A stretch of DNA of 64,000 nucleotides from assembly GCA_001600635.1 (NCBI GenBank), contig BCKL01000010.1, positions 515,323 to 579,322 of the forward strand, read 5' to 3'. Within the stretch, counting starts at the first letter, position 1, and each line of letters opens with the position of its first letter. Shown here in pieces: positions 10,123 to 20,556 of the stretch. Under the pieces are notes generated by a model. The model did no database searches. It saw nothing but the letters and a program-made list of their open reading frames with translations, and was not told the origin of the DNA. The position numbers and the translations under genes are program-made. The stretch is from Leucosporidium creatinivorum (taxonomy: Eukaryota > Basidiomycota > Microbotryomycetes > Leucosporidiales > Leucosporidiaceae).

Positions 10123-12934
10123 ATGTCTGTTCCCAGCAACCGTTACGCTTGCTCTAAAGCTATCTTAGGGGAGGAACTGTTCAACAAGGTACAGAACTCG
10201 CGTGTACTCGTCGTAGGGTCAGTCCTACAGCTCAGCTCAGCTCGACGCGCCTCTCATTGCTCGCTAACGCGCCTTTGTACCGACCTACAGAGCTGGAGGA
10301 ATCGGATGCGAGCTCATCAAGAACATGGGTGAGCTCTCTCTCGTTACTACAACATTACAGTGACGCGTGCTAAAGCTCCTCCGCCTTACGCGCTCGCTCT
10401 CTGCTGCTCTCAGTCATGACTGGCTTCGGCGGCTCTTCCACCGGTTCCATCGAAGTGCTCGACTTGGACACCATCGACTTGTCCAACCTCAACCGTCAAT
10501 TCCTGTTCCAGAAGCAGCATGTCAAGAGGCCCAAGGCAGTCGTGCGTCTCTTGCTCTCCCTTCGCTGTTGCTGAGCTGCCCGTAGCTGACCTTGCTGTAC
10601 ACGAATAGGTCGCCCGTGAGACTGCGCTCAAATTCAACCCTCACATCAACATTACGGCCCTTCACCGTAACATCAAGGTCAGTTTCTCGGCTGTGGCTGT
10701 CGAGCTCGCTTCGTTTCAAGCAGTGCAGGAGTTGATGAGCTCTCGTACAGGACGCCGAATTCTCGGTCGACTACTTCAAGTCCTTCGACTTTGTCCTCAA
10801 CGCTCTGGACAACCTGGGTCCGTCCTTCCTCCCCTGCTGCTCGGCGCTCGCTCGCTCACTCTCCCTTGCCTCACCCACAGACGCCCGCCGCCACGTCAAC
10901 AAAATGTGTCTCGCCGCCTCCATCCCTCTCGTTGAATCCGGTACCTCGGGCTACAACGGCCAAGTCCAGCCCATCAAGAAGGACGTTACGGCCTGCTACG
11001 ATTGCGAGGAGAAGCCCGTGCCCAAGACGTTTGCGGTGTGCACGATTAGGAGTACGCCGTCGACGGCGCATCATTGTATCGCGTGGGCTAAGAGCTATTT
11101 GTTCCCGTCAGTCGTCTTCCTCCTCCCGACAGCGGAGCACCGAGCTGAACTGACCCTCCCGCCCTGCCGCTCCTGATCCTTCGCCCTCGCGCAACAGCCA
11201 ACTCTTCGGCACTGACGACGACGCCGAGGAGCAGGAGCTCAACGATGCTGAGAAGGCGGGAGAGAACGCCGATGAGATCAAGGAGCTGCGCAAGGAGGCG
11301 GCAGCGATCAAGGAGCTGAGGGAGACTTTGGTGCAGGTGGGTGCGGCGAAGAGGGTGTTCGATAAGGTGAGATCCTTCCCCTGTGCTCTCGACGTGACGA
11401 GATGGTAGCTAACATGCCCGTCTCGCCTCCATCCCTCCTTCCTTCCCTCTCTCACTCCTCTCACCGCGCCGCAACAGGTCTACACCACCGACATCCACCG
11501 TCTCCTGAAGATGGAGGACATGTGGCGCCACCGCAAGCCTCCTCACCCTCTCTCTTTCGAGCAGCTCGAGACTTCGGTCCTCCAGCAGCCCGGGGTCAAC
11601 GGCGACGCAGAGAACGCCGAGGGCATTAAGGATCAGAGGAAGCTGAGCTTGGAGGATTCGTTCGAGTTGTTCTTGTCGAGGTGAGCGTTCCCTCCTTAAA
11701 CCTGCTGGGCGCCAAACTTCTCGAGCGGCTCGGCGAGTGTCAACGAGTCGTCGCTGACCCGCTTGCTCGCCTTTTCACCGAACACAGCGTCGACCGCCTG
11801 TCCAAGCGCATCGACCCTTCCTCCCCCCTCTCGTTCGACAAGGATGACGACGATACTCTCGACTTTGTCGTCGCCGCCGCCAACTTGAGGGCTAGCGCTT
11901 TCGATATTGAGAGTCAGACGAGGTTCCAGGTCAAGGGTGAGTCGAAGTCTGATGAGAATGTGCGCCCAGACAATCGCTGACTGCTCCTCCCCTGCTCTTC
12001 CTCTTCCTCTTTCCCTTCCCCTCTCCTCGCCCGTCTCCCAACTACCCTTCGTTGGCTCGTCATCTCCACCTTCACTCTCCCTCAAATCTCCATCGAACAG
12101 AGTACGCCGGCAACATCATCCCCGCCATCGCCACCACCAACGCCATCATCGCCGGCGTCCTCGTGCACCAATCGCTCCACCTCCTCCGCACGACCTCGTG
12201 GCCTCTCGCCAAATTCGTCTTCCTCGGCCGCAAGAACCAAAAAGTCTTCAACAGTTCGTCGCTGGCGCCCCCCAATCCTCATTGCTCGGTCTGTAGGGTC
12301 GTTTACCTCCCGATCAAGCTCAAGGAGGACGTGACGTTGGGCGAGTTTGTTAAGCTGGTGGTGGTCAAGGAGGTCGGGTTCGATGATCATGTGACGGTTA
12401 GCTTGGGGAGTAGGCTGCTGTGGGAGACGGAGGACTTTGAGGATAATGAGTGCAAGACGATGAGGGAGTTGGGATTCACCGAGGGGACGTTCGCGACCGT
12501 GGTGGATGATGATGATCACTACCCTATTGAGATCTCTATTGGGTAAGCTTGGCTCTCTCCCTTGCTCTTCTCGTTCCTAGAGCTGACTTGCTTCTTCCCC
12601 GTCCCCTCCTTGCGCGCATCCTTCACCTCGCAGCGCTCCCCTCCCCGCCGACGCCCACGCCTCCTACCTCCTCACCTCCCCCGTCCCTTCCCCCATCCCT
12701 ACAAAAGCCCCTCCACCACCCGCCGTCGACCCCAATGCCGCCGAAGACTCGGACGATGACCTCCAAATCGGCGCCGCCGCTGCTGAGGGAGATGTCGTCG
12801 GCAAGAAGAGGAGCGCTGATGAGGCTGAGTTGGAGGAGGGTGGGGAGAAGAAGAAGGGAAAGAAGGAGGGCGAGGGTGTAGAGTATAAGGAGTTGGGAGA
12901 GACCGGGGGAGTGGCGACTATTGAGCTGGATTGA
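10123..12934 (+). CDS. UBA2: SUMO-activating enzyme E1 catalytic subunit (Uba2)
   Basis: The spliced product follows the Uba2 family throughout. It opens [18 protein letters not shown] with the nucleotide-binding [12 protein letters not shown] split by an intron. The adenylation part follows ([30 protein letters not shown]). A zinc CxxC (CYDCEEKP) pairs with a second CxxC (HCSVC) in the later exon near 12283. The catalytic cysteine lies in [17 protein letters not shown] ubiquitin-like fold domain ([14 protein letters not shown]) and an acidic-then-basic tail ([29 protein letters not shown], a likely nuclear signal) complete it. With Aos1 it activates SUMO for transfer to Ubc9. SUMO itself is encoded at 46480-47254. 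Nearly all introns have GTGAGN or similar donors. Confidence 0.95.
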
Positions 12935-13267
12935 GGAGGGGGAGCGAGCTGGACGTTGCTTTGCTGGTTGACTGCTTTGCTTGCAATCGCGCTTGTGCTG
13001 TGCAGTAGTAGTGAGGGTAGAGTAACGAGAGGACCGAGTCCTAGAGCGAGAAAAGGAGAACGAACTCAGCGCCGGTTTTTGCTGCTCGCAGGCTTCGCTG
13101 TCGCTTCAACATTGCCGAGGGCGGATACTCACGCCGTAGCGCAGGGATATTACGGAACTAGTACTGATGTTCTGCTCGAGAAGGCGCCCTGCGACTCCCG
13201 CTGTCCCGCTCTCCCCACCCATCGCCGAATCACCGAGCCCCTTCCCCTCGCCGTTGCACCTCTACTA
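12935..13267. other. Convergent intergenic region UBA2 / F2
   Basis: The 3' flanks of UBA2 (plus) and family-F gene 2 (minus) meet here. No gene or clear terminator motif was seen. Confidence 0.5.
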
Positions 13268-14011
13268 CTAAGCATATCGAGCAGCTTGACGACTGGTGAT
13301 CCAAGCTAACGACTCTCCGTCTCTGCAGGAGGTGAGAGGAACCTCGTGTCGGTCGTTCTTTCCGAGCTCGTGGAAGAGGTTGGTAACGGTCTTGGCCTGG
13401 CGCAGAGAGTGGGTCAGCTACAGGAGCCAGGAAGGGGAGAGGCCATGTCCTACTACTCCGTGTACGGGGCTCTTGGCCTGCGAAGTCGAGCGTGTTAGCT
13501 TGCGTGTAGGAAGAGCGGGAACGAATCTCGGCGCTCACAAAGGCCTGCCTCCTTTGCTGCCTCTTGCGGAGGTTCTGGCGGGATACGATCGGTCAGCTCA
13601 CACTTTTAGTGTCGTTGAAGACGTCACTACTCACGACGACCATCATCTTGAGCGCTTCCACCTCTTGCATGAGGTGCTTGAGCATAATCTCGGCGTAAAT
13701 CTCCTCGGTCGAGTGACGAAGCTTGCCAAGCAGCTCCGATTGCTCCTCGTTGCTGATGCCCGGTGTACTCCTGATGAGCTGCTTTCCTTCTACCGGCAGC
13801 TGCGCGGATGCATCAACTATGAAGGGCGTGAGCACCAGCGCCGAGATCGCCGAGAATGCAGACACTTACTCAACTGGATCCGCTCGTTGATCCGAGCATG
13901 CCCTTCCGCCATGTAAATCTTGGCCTGCGCGTAGACAGTCGGACTCCCCCCTGGGTAGATCTCGTACAGCCGGTACAGCTGCCGAGTCACCTGGTCAATC
14001 TCCCAGCTCAT
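13268..14011 (-). CDS. Family-F protein 2 (divergent, short member)
   Basis: Five or six small exons on the minus strand. Exon 1 starts at 14011 (MSWEIDQVTRQLYRLYEIY, ending INERIQL) and splices to DASAQLPVEGKQLIRSTPG..ISNEEQSELLGKLRH..EEIYAEIMLKHL. Small exons NLRKRQQRRQAF and AKSP follow, then a last exon ending RDGESLAWITSRQAARYA. That last motif matches the C-termini of F3, F5 and F6 (TSRQAARYS), which places the gene in the family although its modules are diverged. An intron donor at 13538 has the GTGAGCGCCGAG extension seen in other members. No known domain is recognised. The 12-nt AKSP exon is inferred only from frame and splice signals. The true start could lie further upstream (see 13995-14267). 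Confidence 0.6.
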
Positions 14012-14594
14012 CCCTCCCCGCCCTCCCGCCAGCTCCCGGCATCCTCTTCTTCGAGAATCGCTTCTTCTCCTTGCGACAGATGCGAGTCAGTCGATCGTAC
14101 GAGTACAACTCCGGACGGCCCCTCGGGCGGCTCTTCCTCGGGTGGTTACCGTCCTCGTCGTCGGAGGAGGAAGAGTCGTCGTCGGAGGAGGAGGGGTATT
14201 CATCGTTTGTTAGACGGTTGCTGTAGGCGTGGATGAGAGGATCCCAGATCCTCGGCGGTAGCTGCATTGCTTCGGCGATGAAGGGCGAGCGTCGACGTGC
14301 GGGAGAAAGAGAGCGAAAAAAAAAACGACCTTCTTACAAAGTTGCAGCCGGTCGTGTGACCAGTTGGAGCGAGAGGCGCATCTCGAGCGGGCGCCGGAGC
14401 ACAGGGGACAGCGGAACCGGCACCGAAAGGGCCTTCCACTGGCGCGCGTTTCCAGCGAAGAGATGCAGACACGAGCAGCTCAAGACTGGCCGAAGGAATC
14501 AAGCTAATGCTTGCTCTGCTGACCAAAGTAAATGCCTCGCTTTGCAGTCGCTCGTGTTCTCGACCGAGCAGCTGCGTTTCCACCTCGGCTCCAG
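14012..14594. other. Intergenic region with an acidic/basic open frame
   Basis: An open frame on the minus strand from 14267 to 13995 encodes MQLPPRIWDPLIHAYSNR, an acidic Ser/Asp run and a basic part (YDRLTRICRKEKKRFSKKRM). It overlaps the F2 start in another frame, with no convincing intron joining them. It could be an unspliced 5' exon, a small gene, or chance. The remainder is the 3' flank of the methyltransferase; nothing else was seen. Confidence 0.35.
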
Positions 14595-15847
14595 CTACTC
14601 CACCCTCGTCCACCCAATACGATACACCCAGTATCGTGTGACCTTTCCCTCCGCGGCGCGTTCCCTTGCACCACCAAACCCATCCTCTCCCGTAGCATCC
14701 GACCGCTCGAGCGTCGTCAACCTCCACTTCCTCCCCTCGGCGTTGAGCCTGTCCCTTCCATCCAAGCCGTCGCCCTCGACCGAGAACGCCGCATCGAAGC
14801 CGTCGTGCTCCTTGGCGTGTGTTGAGCGAAGGGGAAGTACAAGATGAAATGTCGGTGCGGGTGAGTCCGCCGAGGGGAAGCGAAGGAGCGCCGAGACGGT
14901 AGCGTGGAGCCAGTCGAGATGTTGAGGTTCGTAGACGAGGTCGGCCCCAACGATGTAATCGTACTCCCGACCAGAGCTGCGACTCAGGCGACCCTCGTAA
15001 AAGTCTGTCCAGTCTAGTCGCTCCACGGCGACGGCCGTTGAGCCGAGGGTTTCGGCGTTCAAAGCGACGTTATGCGCCAGGTTGTCCAGCACATGCTCCT
15101 CAAAGTCGGTGAGGTCGATGGTGGCTGCTTGGCCGATTCTTGCGAGTGCTGCTGCTGTAGTGAGGCCGACGAGTCCGGTGCCGCTGCCGAGCTCGACGAT
15201 GCGCAGAGGGGTCGGTGAGTCGGCAACGAAGTCGTGCGGCCGTGTAGCGATGAGACGTGAGAGTAATGGTGCTGACCCCCAAGTTCGAAAGCCGGTGGAG
15301 GAAGCGAGGAGAGTCGTATCGCGAATGGTGAGGGGGAGGTGCCTAGCCGTGCTGATTGATGGGGCGGTGGGCTGATGGAAAGAGTTCAGTGGAAGAGGGG
15401 AGATGGGGAGATGTGGCGGTGGAGAAGGTGAGGGCAGGAGGAACGTCCTGGTGCTAGCTCCAGCGGCTAAAGGGAAGGCTGTCAGCCTCCGTCAACCACC
15501 GAAAAGACGAGAAAGGGCGTACCACAGTGACCTGAGATATCAGCCAGTACTCCAGCTGCAACATCCACTATGCTCTCCCATTCTTCGTCTCCTCCCATCG
15601 CCAGCTCTCGCGAACCGAGCGAGACGACCCGACCGAGCCATCCTCGGACGTGCGCTGCCTCATAATCGTCGTGTTCGGGACCCCGCACAGTCTCGGCATC
15701 TGGTGTGGGTGTTGTGAGATCAATGACGACGTTGGCGGGTGTGTAGACGTCGACAAGAAGGCCGAGGAGGGGAAGAAGGGTCGAGGAGGGAGGAGCCGGG
15801 TGGAGCGACGGAAGGAGGACCGAAGGTAGTGTGCTCTGAGATGGCAT
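14595..15847 (-). CDS. Protein N-methyltransferase, METTL21/EEF2KMT-like (Methyltransf_16)
   Basis: Seven-beta-strand methyltransferase on the minus strand. The pre-motif region LTIRDTTLLASSTGFRTWGS is typical of the family. It is followed by SAM-binding motif I VELGSGTGLVGLTTAAALA, the acidic loop motif TDFEEHVLDNLAHNVALN, and post-I motifs RLDWTDF and DYIVGADLVYEP. One intron lies near 15475-15525 (CTGACAG acceptor). Family members methylate lysines of translation factors or chaperones; the substrate here is not predictable. The start at 15847 (MPSQSTLPSV) is chosen. An in-frame ATG at 15949 would add a basic, Ser-rich leader resembling a mitochondrial presequence. The next gene on this strand, F3, begins further downstream in the window at 18178. 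Confidence 0.8.
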
Positions 15848-16757
15848 GCTGAGACGGGAATGATAAGGTCGTGCGATGTATGGCGAGGCTGGAAGAGCTT
15901 GATGAACTGCAGAGGAGAAGCTGAGAGTGAGCGTTCGGCGACTCAGCACGTCGATTCGGCTCCCGAACTCACACGGAGATGTCTAGAAGCCGCTATAGAC
16001 AATGCAGAACGATAAGTAGCCCCGCGACGCCTTTTACAGACGCTGCTGCTGGTCAAACGAGCTAAGAAAGATGCAAAGCTGCGAAGAGCGAGAGCGGTCG
16101 GGAGGCGGGCGGGCGAGTCCAGTAATAGTGAGAGGCAGCTTATGAGCTTCCTGAACGCGCCGCAGTGCTGTAGAAGCGAGTCGAGTGCAGAACTGAGCGA
16201 GACGTTGGAGGTCAACCTGTTCTAGCTCCCTCCGCCGTCGCCTCGACTCTCCTCTCTTCGACTTGTAGAAGCTTGTAGAGCAATCGGCTTTGTAGCAGAG
16301 TGATACTCCTGCTTGCTGCTATGTGGGCGTCGAGCAAGTCACCTGCAGAGTGCATCCACAAGCAAGCTCCCTCGAGCTGCTTCGCTCCTGGACGCCATGC
16401 ACTCCCAAGAAGCTCGAGTTACTGTCAAGTGAGCTGAACCAAACGCGAGGTGCACACCAGCGCAAATGAAGCGGCGTCAGCTCGCTCATCGTCAGCGCCG
16501 AAGTCATCCTTGCGCGCCGAGCCGCCTCTGGGGAGACGTTGCGAGCGGCTTGAGAAGGTACAGCGACTCTTATAGTCGCTCTCGAGCTCTGATTTTGAGC
16601 TCCAAGCTCGTGTCCTTGCGTGCTTCGAGCTCCGAATCTTCGCCGAGCGCCGAACCGCCGCCTAAGCTCTGAGCTCTAAGTCCTTTGCGCCCCCCTCGAT
16701 TACACCTCTCGAACCGTCATTCCAAGTTGAATCTACCAATCTCACTAATAAAGAGCG
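15848..16757. other. Intergenic region with one copy of a dispersed repeat
   Basis: Contains copy 1 of the three-copy repeat at about 16140-16330. Several GAGCTC-rich and CGCCGAG-containing segments follow (16550-16680). Short open frames here have no splice support. Confidence 0.5.
16140..16330 (-). repeat. Dispersed intergenic repeat, copy 1
   Basis: Related to about 20130-20320 and, inverted, to about 35735-35925. The shared core reads (plus strand) CTGTAGAANCGAGTCGAGTG then GAGCGAGACGTTGGA. Copy 1 is the most diverged. It lies outside the identical parts of the large inverted duplication, so the repeat predates or moved independently of it. Confidence 0.6.
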
Positions 16758-18178
16758 TCAGCAGCGCGAGTAGCGAGCTGCCTGGCGGGAGGTACAATAA
16801 GAGGCATGGCTGTCGGGGCCGCCGTGACCGAGGCTGTGGAGCTGCAGGTGGGGGTCTTGAATCTGCTGGGTACGGGCCTGCAGCAGGAGAGCAACGGTGG
16901 CAAAGTACATTGAAGGGAGATCAGCTTGGGCGACGTGGTGTATCATTGATCTCGGCTCCGAGTCCGACTCCGAGTCCGAACGTCTCGGATCTCGCGACGC
17001 CCAAGATGTAGCCTGCGCCGCTCGAGAAGACAGGGAACGGTAGAAGCATACCTGTGCGTGTGATTCAAGATGAGCAATGAAGGGAGCAAGCCTAGAGAGC
17101 GGCCAGTCCTCCATCTTGCGCCTGTTCATCTTGGCGTCGGCGAGGATGCGCGGTACGGCGGCTTCATCCCGGCGACCCTCGTAGTCGGCCATGGTACGAT
17201 TGATTCGGTCATGCTCTTGAAGAAGCTCCTCCCTGCGCTTGCTGTCGGGGGACCGAGCCGGGGACGAAACTTCGGCGGGAGGCGGCGCTGAAGGTCCGGC
17301 GCTCGTCGCGGTCCTCTGTGCAAGATGCTCTGTGACAAGTCAGGAGACGTCGAGAGTGAGAGGTAGTACATCCTACTGTCTTGCATTTTCACAGCCTTTG
17401 AACGGGATTGTCAGCTCTGAGTAGCTTCCATTCTTTGAGCTCGGCGCTCGGCGCTCACCCTCATAACAATATTCTGCACCTGTGCAATCATCTTGCCGAC
17501 TCTCTGTTGAGTCTCTCGAGAGGTAGGGTCTCCAGATGGATCGTTGTAGAGCTTGCTGATGGCAGCTTGGCCCTCCCGAATCTTGGCCCTGAGTTTGTTC
17601 CGCTGGACGTCGTCAAGACCGTGGCCAGCGTACAGCGCTCGAAGCTGTCCCATCTCCACCAGAGAATGCATCTCTGCTGGGTTGGTAGCCGCCAATTCGG
17701 GTGGCGACACCGAGCGGGGTTTTCGGCGGCTCCTGGCCTGAGGGACGATCGAGGTCGAGGGAGGAGACGGGCGCTGGGCTGCACTTGGTCGAAAGGTCAG
17801 CGGGTGCTCGTCGCCAGAGGAGCTACTGCTTACTGTGATACAAATCAAGGGCCTGCAAATCAGCAGGGATCAGCACAAAGCAGACAAAGCACCTCGGTGC
17901 TCGGCGATGGCGCTCATTTGATTGATCGCGGCTTCAACTCTGGAAATCAACGCACTGATTCCGTTGTGACAGCGCTGAGGGTCCGAAGCGCTATACATCC
18001 AGAAGATGCTCCCAACCTGCCCAATACCATCCTTGACAACAGCTTCGAGGTGGTTGAGCTGCGAGGGGTCCAGCTTCTGATTCATGTAGAGCCGGCGCAG
18101 ATAGTTGATCTGCTCTCTAGCCTCGGCTTCACTCCAGTATCTGCTGGTGAGCGCAGGCGGGATTGGAAAACGGGACAT
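16758..18178 (-). CDS. Family-F protein 3 (two helical modules plus C-terminal signature)
   Basis: Exon 1 (18178-17918, 87 codons) encodes module 1 (QINYLRRLYMNQKLD, HLEAVVKDGIGQVGSIFW, SDPQRC). It is followed by a 19-nt microexon (17852-17834), a Pro/Ser linker and module 2 (MGQLRALYAGHGLDDVQR). A second 19-nt microexon (17395-17377) and a linker lead to ELLQEHDRINRTMADYE, and the last exon ends LHSLGHGGPDSHASYCTSRQ AARYSRC. F5 has the same architecture and an exon 1 of exactly the same length. The donor after exon 1 at 17917 reads ATGAGC where paralogues have GTGAGC, so splicing may be impaired or non-canonical. Function unknown; soluble helical protein inferred. It is the outer member of the left arm of the inverted duplication. 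Confidence 0.7.
17377..17395 (-). other. 19-nt microexon after module 2 of F3
   Basis: Preceded by an AAG acceptor and followed by GTAGG. It enters in phase 0 and leaves in phase 1, like the 19-nt microexons of F5, F6 and F7. Confidence 0.7.
17834..17852 (-). other. 19-nt microexon after module 1 of F3
   Basis: Encodes ALDLYH plus one base. It has a GCAG acceptor and GTAAGC donor, and the same length and phase as in F5 (38215-38233), F6 (40230-40248) and F7 (42047-42065). Confidence 0.7.
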
Positions 18179-18404
18179 GGCAGGGAAGAGGAGAGGGGGG
18201 GAAGGCCGGAGGCGGGAGGCGAACGCGAGGCTCGGAGGAAAGCTGAGCAGCTGAGAGTCGGCAGCCGAGCGCAAAGGGATAACGACTGAGCGGGCGAAAG
18301 AAGGAGGAAGAGAAGCAGATTTCCTCCTCATGCACTCGCCCCACAGTCCGAGGGAACGGGACAAAGAGAGGAGGGCAAGTGTGAATTGCCGAGATCCTGC
18401 CACC

Positions 18405-19676
18405 CTACATGACCAGCATCGCCAGCACCACCACCAATAGTGCACTCAAGTTCGAGATCCATGGCCCATTTTTGACAGCCGCCGAAGTCGGAGACTGAGC
18501 GAGCTCGGCCGGCGTCTCGGCGGGGAGGGTGAGGTTGCCGAGGCTGGCGTCGCCCATCTCCGAGAAGTCAAAGTCAGGGAAAGCGGTGGAAAGGTCGTCC
18601 GAGGCGGTAGACGAGGTATTGGCGCCCGCTGCAAAGATGGTCGGCCCGCTGGCGAGGTTGCCGAAGAAGACGGCGTCGAGGAGGTAGACGTTGCCTGCGA
18701 AAGAGGGAGTGAGGTGAGTTACGAGCCAGCAGCAGCGGTCGGCATCAGCCCTCACCATTGTTAGTTCGGCCGTATGAAGACACCTGCATGCGAGTCTGAG
18801 TGCGAGAGAAGGCTCCAGCCATCTTCGCGCCGTTGAGCATCGCGCCGAATGCATTCCTGTAGTCGACGGAGGCGAGTTAGCATCTGTAGTAATGTCGGAC
18901 GAGTTCAGTTCGCGACTTACAGGGTGAAGTAGCACATGGTGGGAACGACGGGCTCGTTGACGACGAACGAGTTGGTGGTGGTCGCCGTTTGATACCCGTT
19001 GGCGTTGGTGAGCGTCTGCAGGCGGCGAGCAGGTCAGCTGGTTTCATCTTTGACATCCTCAGCATTCCTATAGCGCTTACGCCGCTGACCGAGATGTAGC
19101 CTGTGGCGCGAAGGGGAAAGGCGACAGGGACAGTCAGCATCGCCGAGGTTCTCACTCCGCCCCCACGCTGAGAGTCAATACTCACGACCGGTTCCCGTTC
19201 CGGCCCACGCATACTTCATAGTCCAATAGTCGATGAAGAGAGTCGTTCCGAAGCGATTGTATTGTGTGCCAGAGATCTGCTCGGCGAGGAAAGGTCAGCC
19301 GTCAGATCTAGCTTCGTGACGGGCGGGAAGCGCTCACGAAGCCCACGCTAGGCGGGTTGACGACGTTGTTGGTACCGAAAGCGAGGCGAGTCCTTCCCGA
19401 GGCAGGGCCCACCTGCAGGTTCGCAGGAAGGTTCGACCATTGCAGCTGCTTGTTCTGCGAAAGAGGGGACAGCGGTCAGCTACAAGGACGTCAAGCGAAT
19501 CGCCAAGAAGACGTCAAGCGCAGATACCGTGAGCCACTCACCCCAGTACAGCTCGTGCCCTGCACCTGCTTGATGGTGACCGACATCGTTCCACGAAAGC
19601 TGCTCGTGGCCGCAAGCGCCGGCTGAGCGAGCAGGAGGAGCAGCTGGATGGGGAGAAGCACTAGTTGAAAGTGCAT
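18405..19676 (-). CDS. Secreted GPI-anchored protein, left copy
   Basis: The start at 19676 gives a signal peptide (MHFQLVLLPIQLLLLLAQPA, cleavage near ALA-ATSS). The spliced mature part includes FRGTMSVTIKQVQGTSCTG, LQWTNPPANLQVGP, GTQYNRFGTTLFIDYWTMKY, YISVSG and MVSSYGRTNN-like segments. It is followed by an acidic, Ser/Thr-rich stretch and a hydrophobic C-terminal tail (LSALLVVVLAMLVM) with small residues before it, as required for GPI attachment. This predicts a cell-wall or plasma-membrane protein. I do not recognise a catalytic domain. It is almost identical, introns included, to the copy at 36384-37643. It diverges head-to-head from the nuclease gene across about 880 bp. Confidence 0.75.
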
Positions 19677-20556
19677 CCTGCTCTAGGCGAGTGTAATGTA
19701 GAGACGGAAGGAGAGAGACGGCGCTGGCGGTGGAGGGGGAGACAGGCGCCGAGAACCAGTGGACTGGCTGAGCCTGGGCACTCCCGGTGCTCGTGGAGCT
19801 TCCATCACTCGGTCGATCCACAGAGCAGCACTGAAGAGGCTACATGCGCGTTTATTCTTAGTGATAGGTCATCTTGGCGCTGGAGTTGAAGGGGTGGATC
19901 GGCAGCGAGAGATGGGGCGCCGGAGGAAGCTCGGCGTTGGATGCTCCTTTCGAGGTGGGCTAACACTGGCGGTCAAGGACAGATCCCAGCGATTCTTAGG
20001 TAGGCGTCCTTGCACCTGCTCGCCGTAGGCTGCTGTTCAGTGCCAGCTTCGGGGCCCAGTGCGCGGCGCTGAGGCGAAGGGCGGAGAGGGCGTGTGTGGA
20101 GGCGAGGGAGTAGCTGAGCATTCTTGAAAGCTTCCAAAATGTCCTGCAGTGCTGTAGAATCGAGTCGAGTGCAGAATTGAGCGAGACGTTGGAAGTCAAC
20201 CTGTTGTCGCGATTCGCTCTCGAGTCTCTTCTCCTTCCCGCCATCACCTAGAGTTCTCCTCTTCGACTTTCTGCAGGGCGATCTGTGCTGTAGCAGAGTA
20301 GCTGCTGCTCCTGCTCGCTCTTTCTCGTCGACCTACTCGCTTGTAGAGCTCACCTCAAACAAGCGGTCTCCCTCTCAGCCGCCTCGCCGTTCTACTGCCT
20401 TTGCTCCGAAGAACCACCTACCATCAGCATCAACTAATCGCCAGTATCACCCTACACTTCCCTGCTCGCTCTTACATCCCGCATTGGCCCTTCTCAGCCT
20501 CCCCTTCTCCCGCGCCGAAGCGCGTCCGCTGGTCAGGTTCGCCTTTGGAGTACAGC
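19677..20556. promoter_or_regulatory. Divergent intergenic region GPI protein / nuclease (left)
   Basis: Shared upstream region of two divergent genes, mirrored at 35502-36383. Contains dispersed repeat copy 2 (about 20130-20320) and CTGTAG elements near 20290. No gene supported. Confidence 0.5.
20130..20320 (-). repeat. Dispersed intergenic repeat, copy 2
   Basis: Shares its core with 16140-16330 and with the inverted copy at about 35735-35925. Lies upstream of both the GPI and nuclease genes. Confidence 0.6.
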
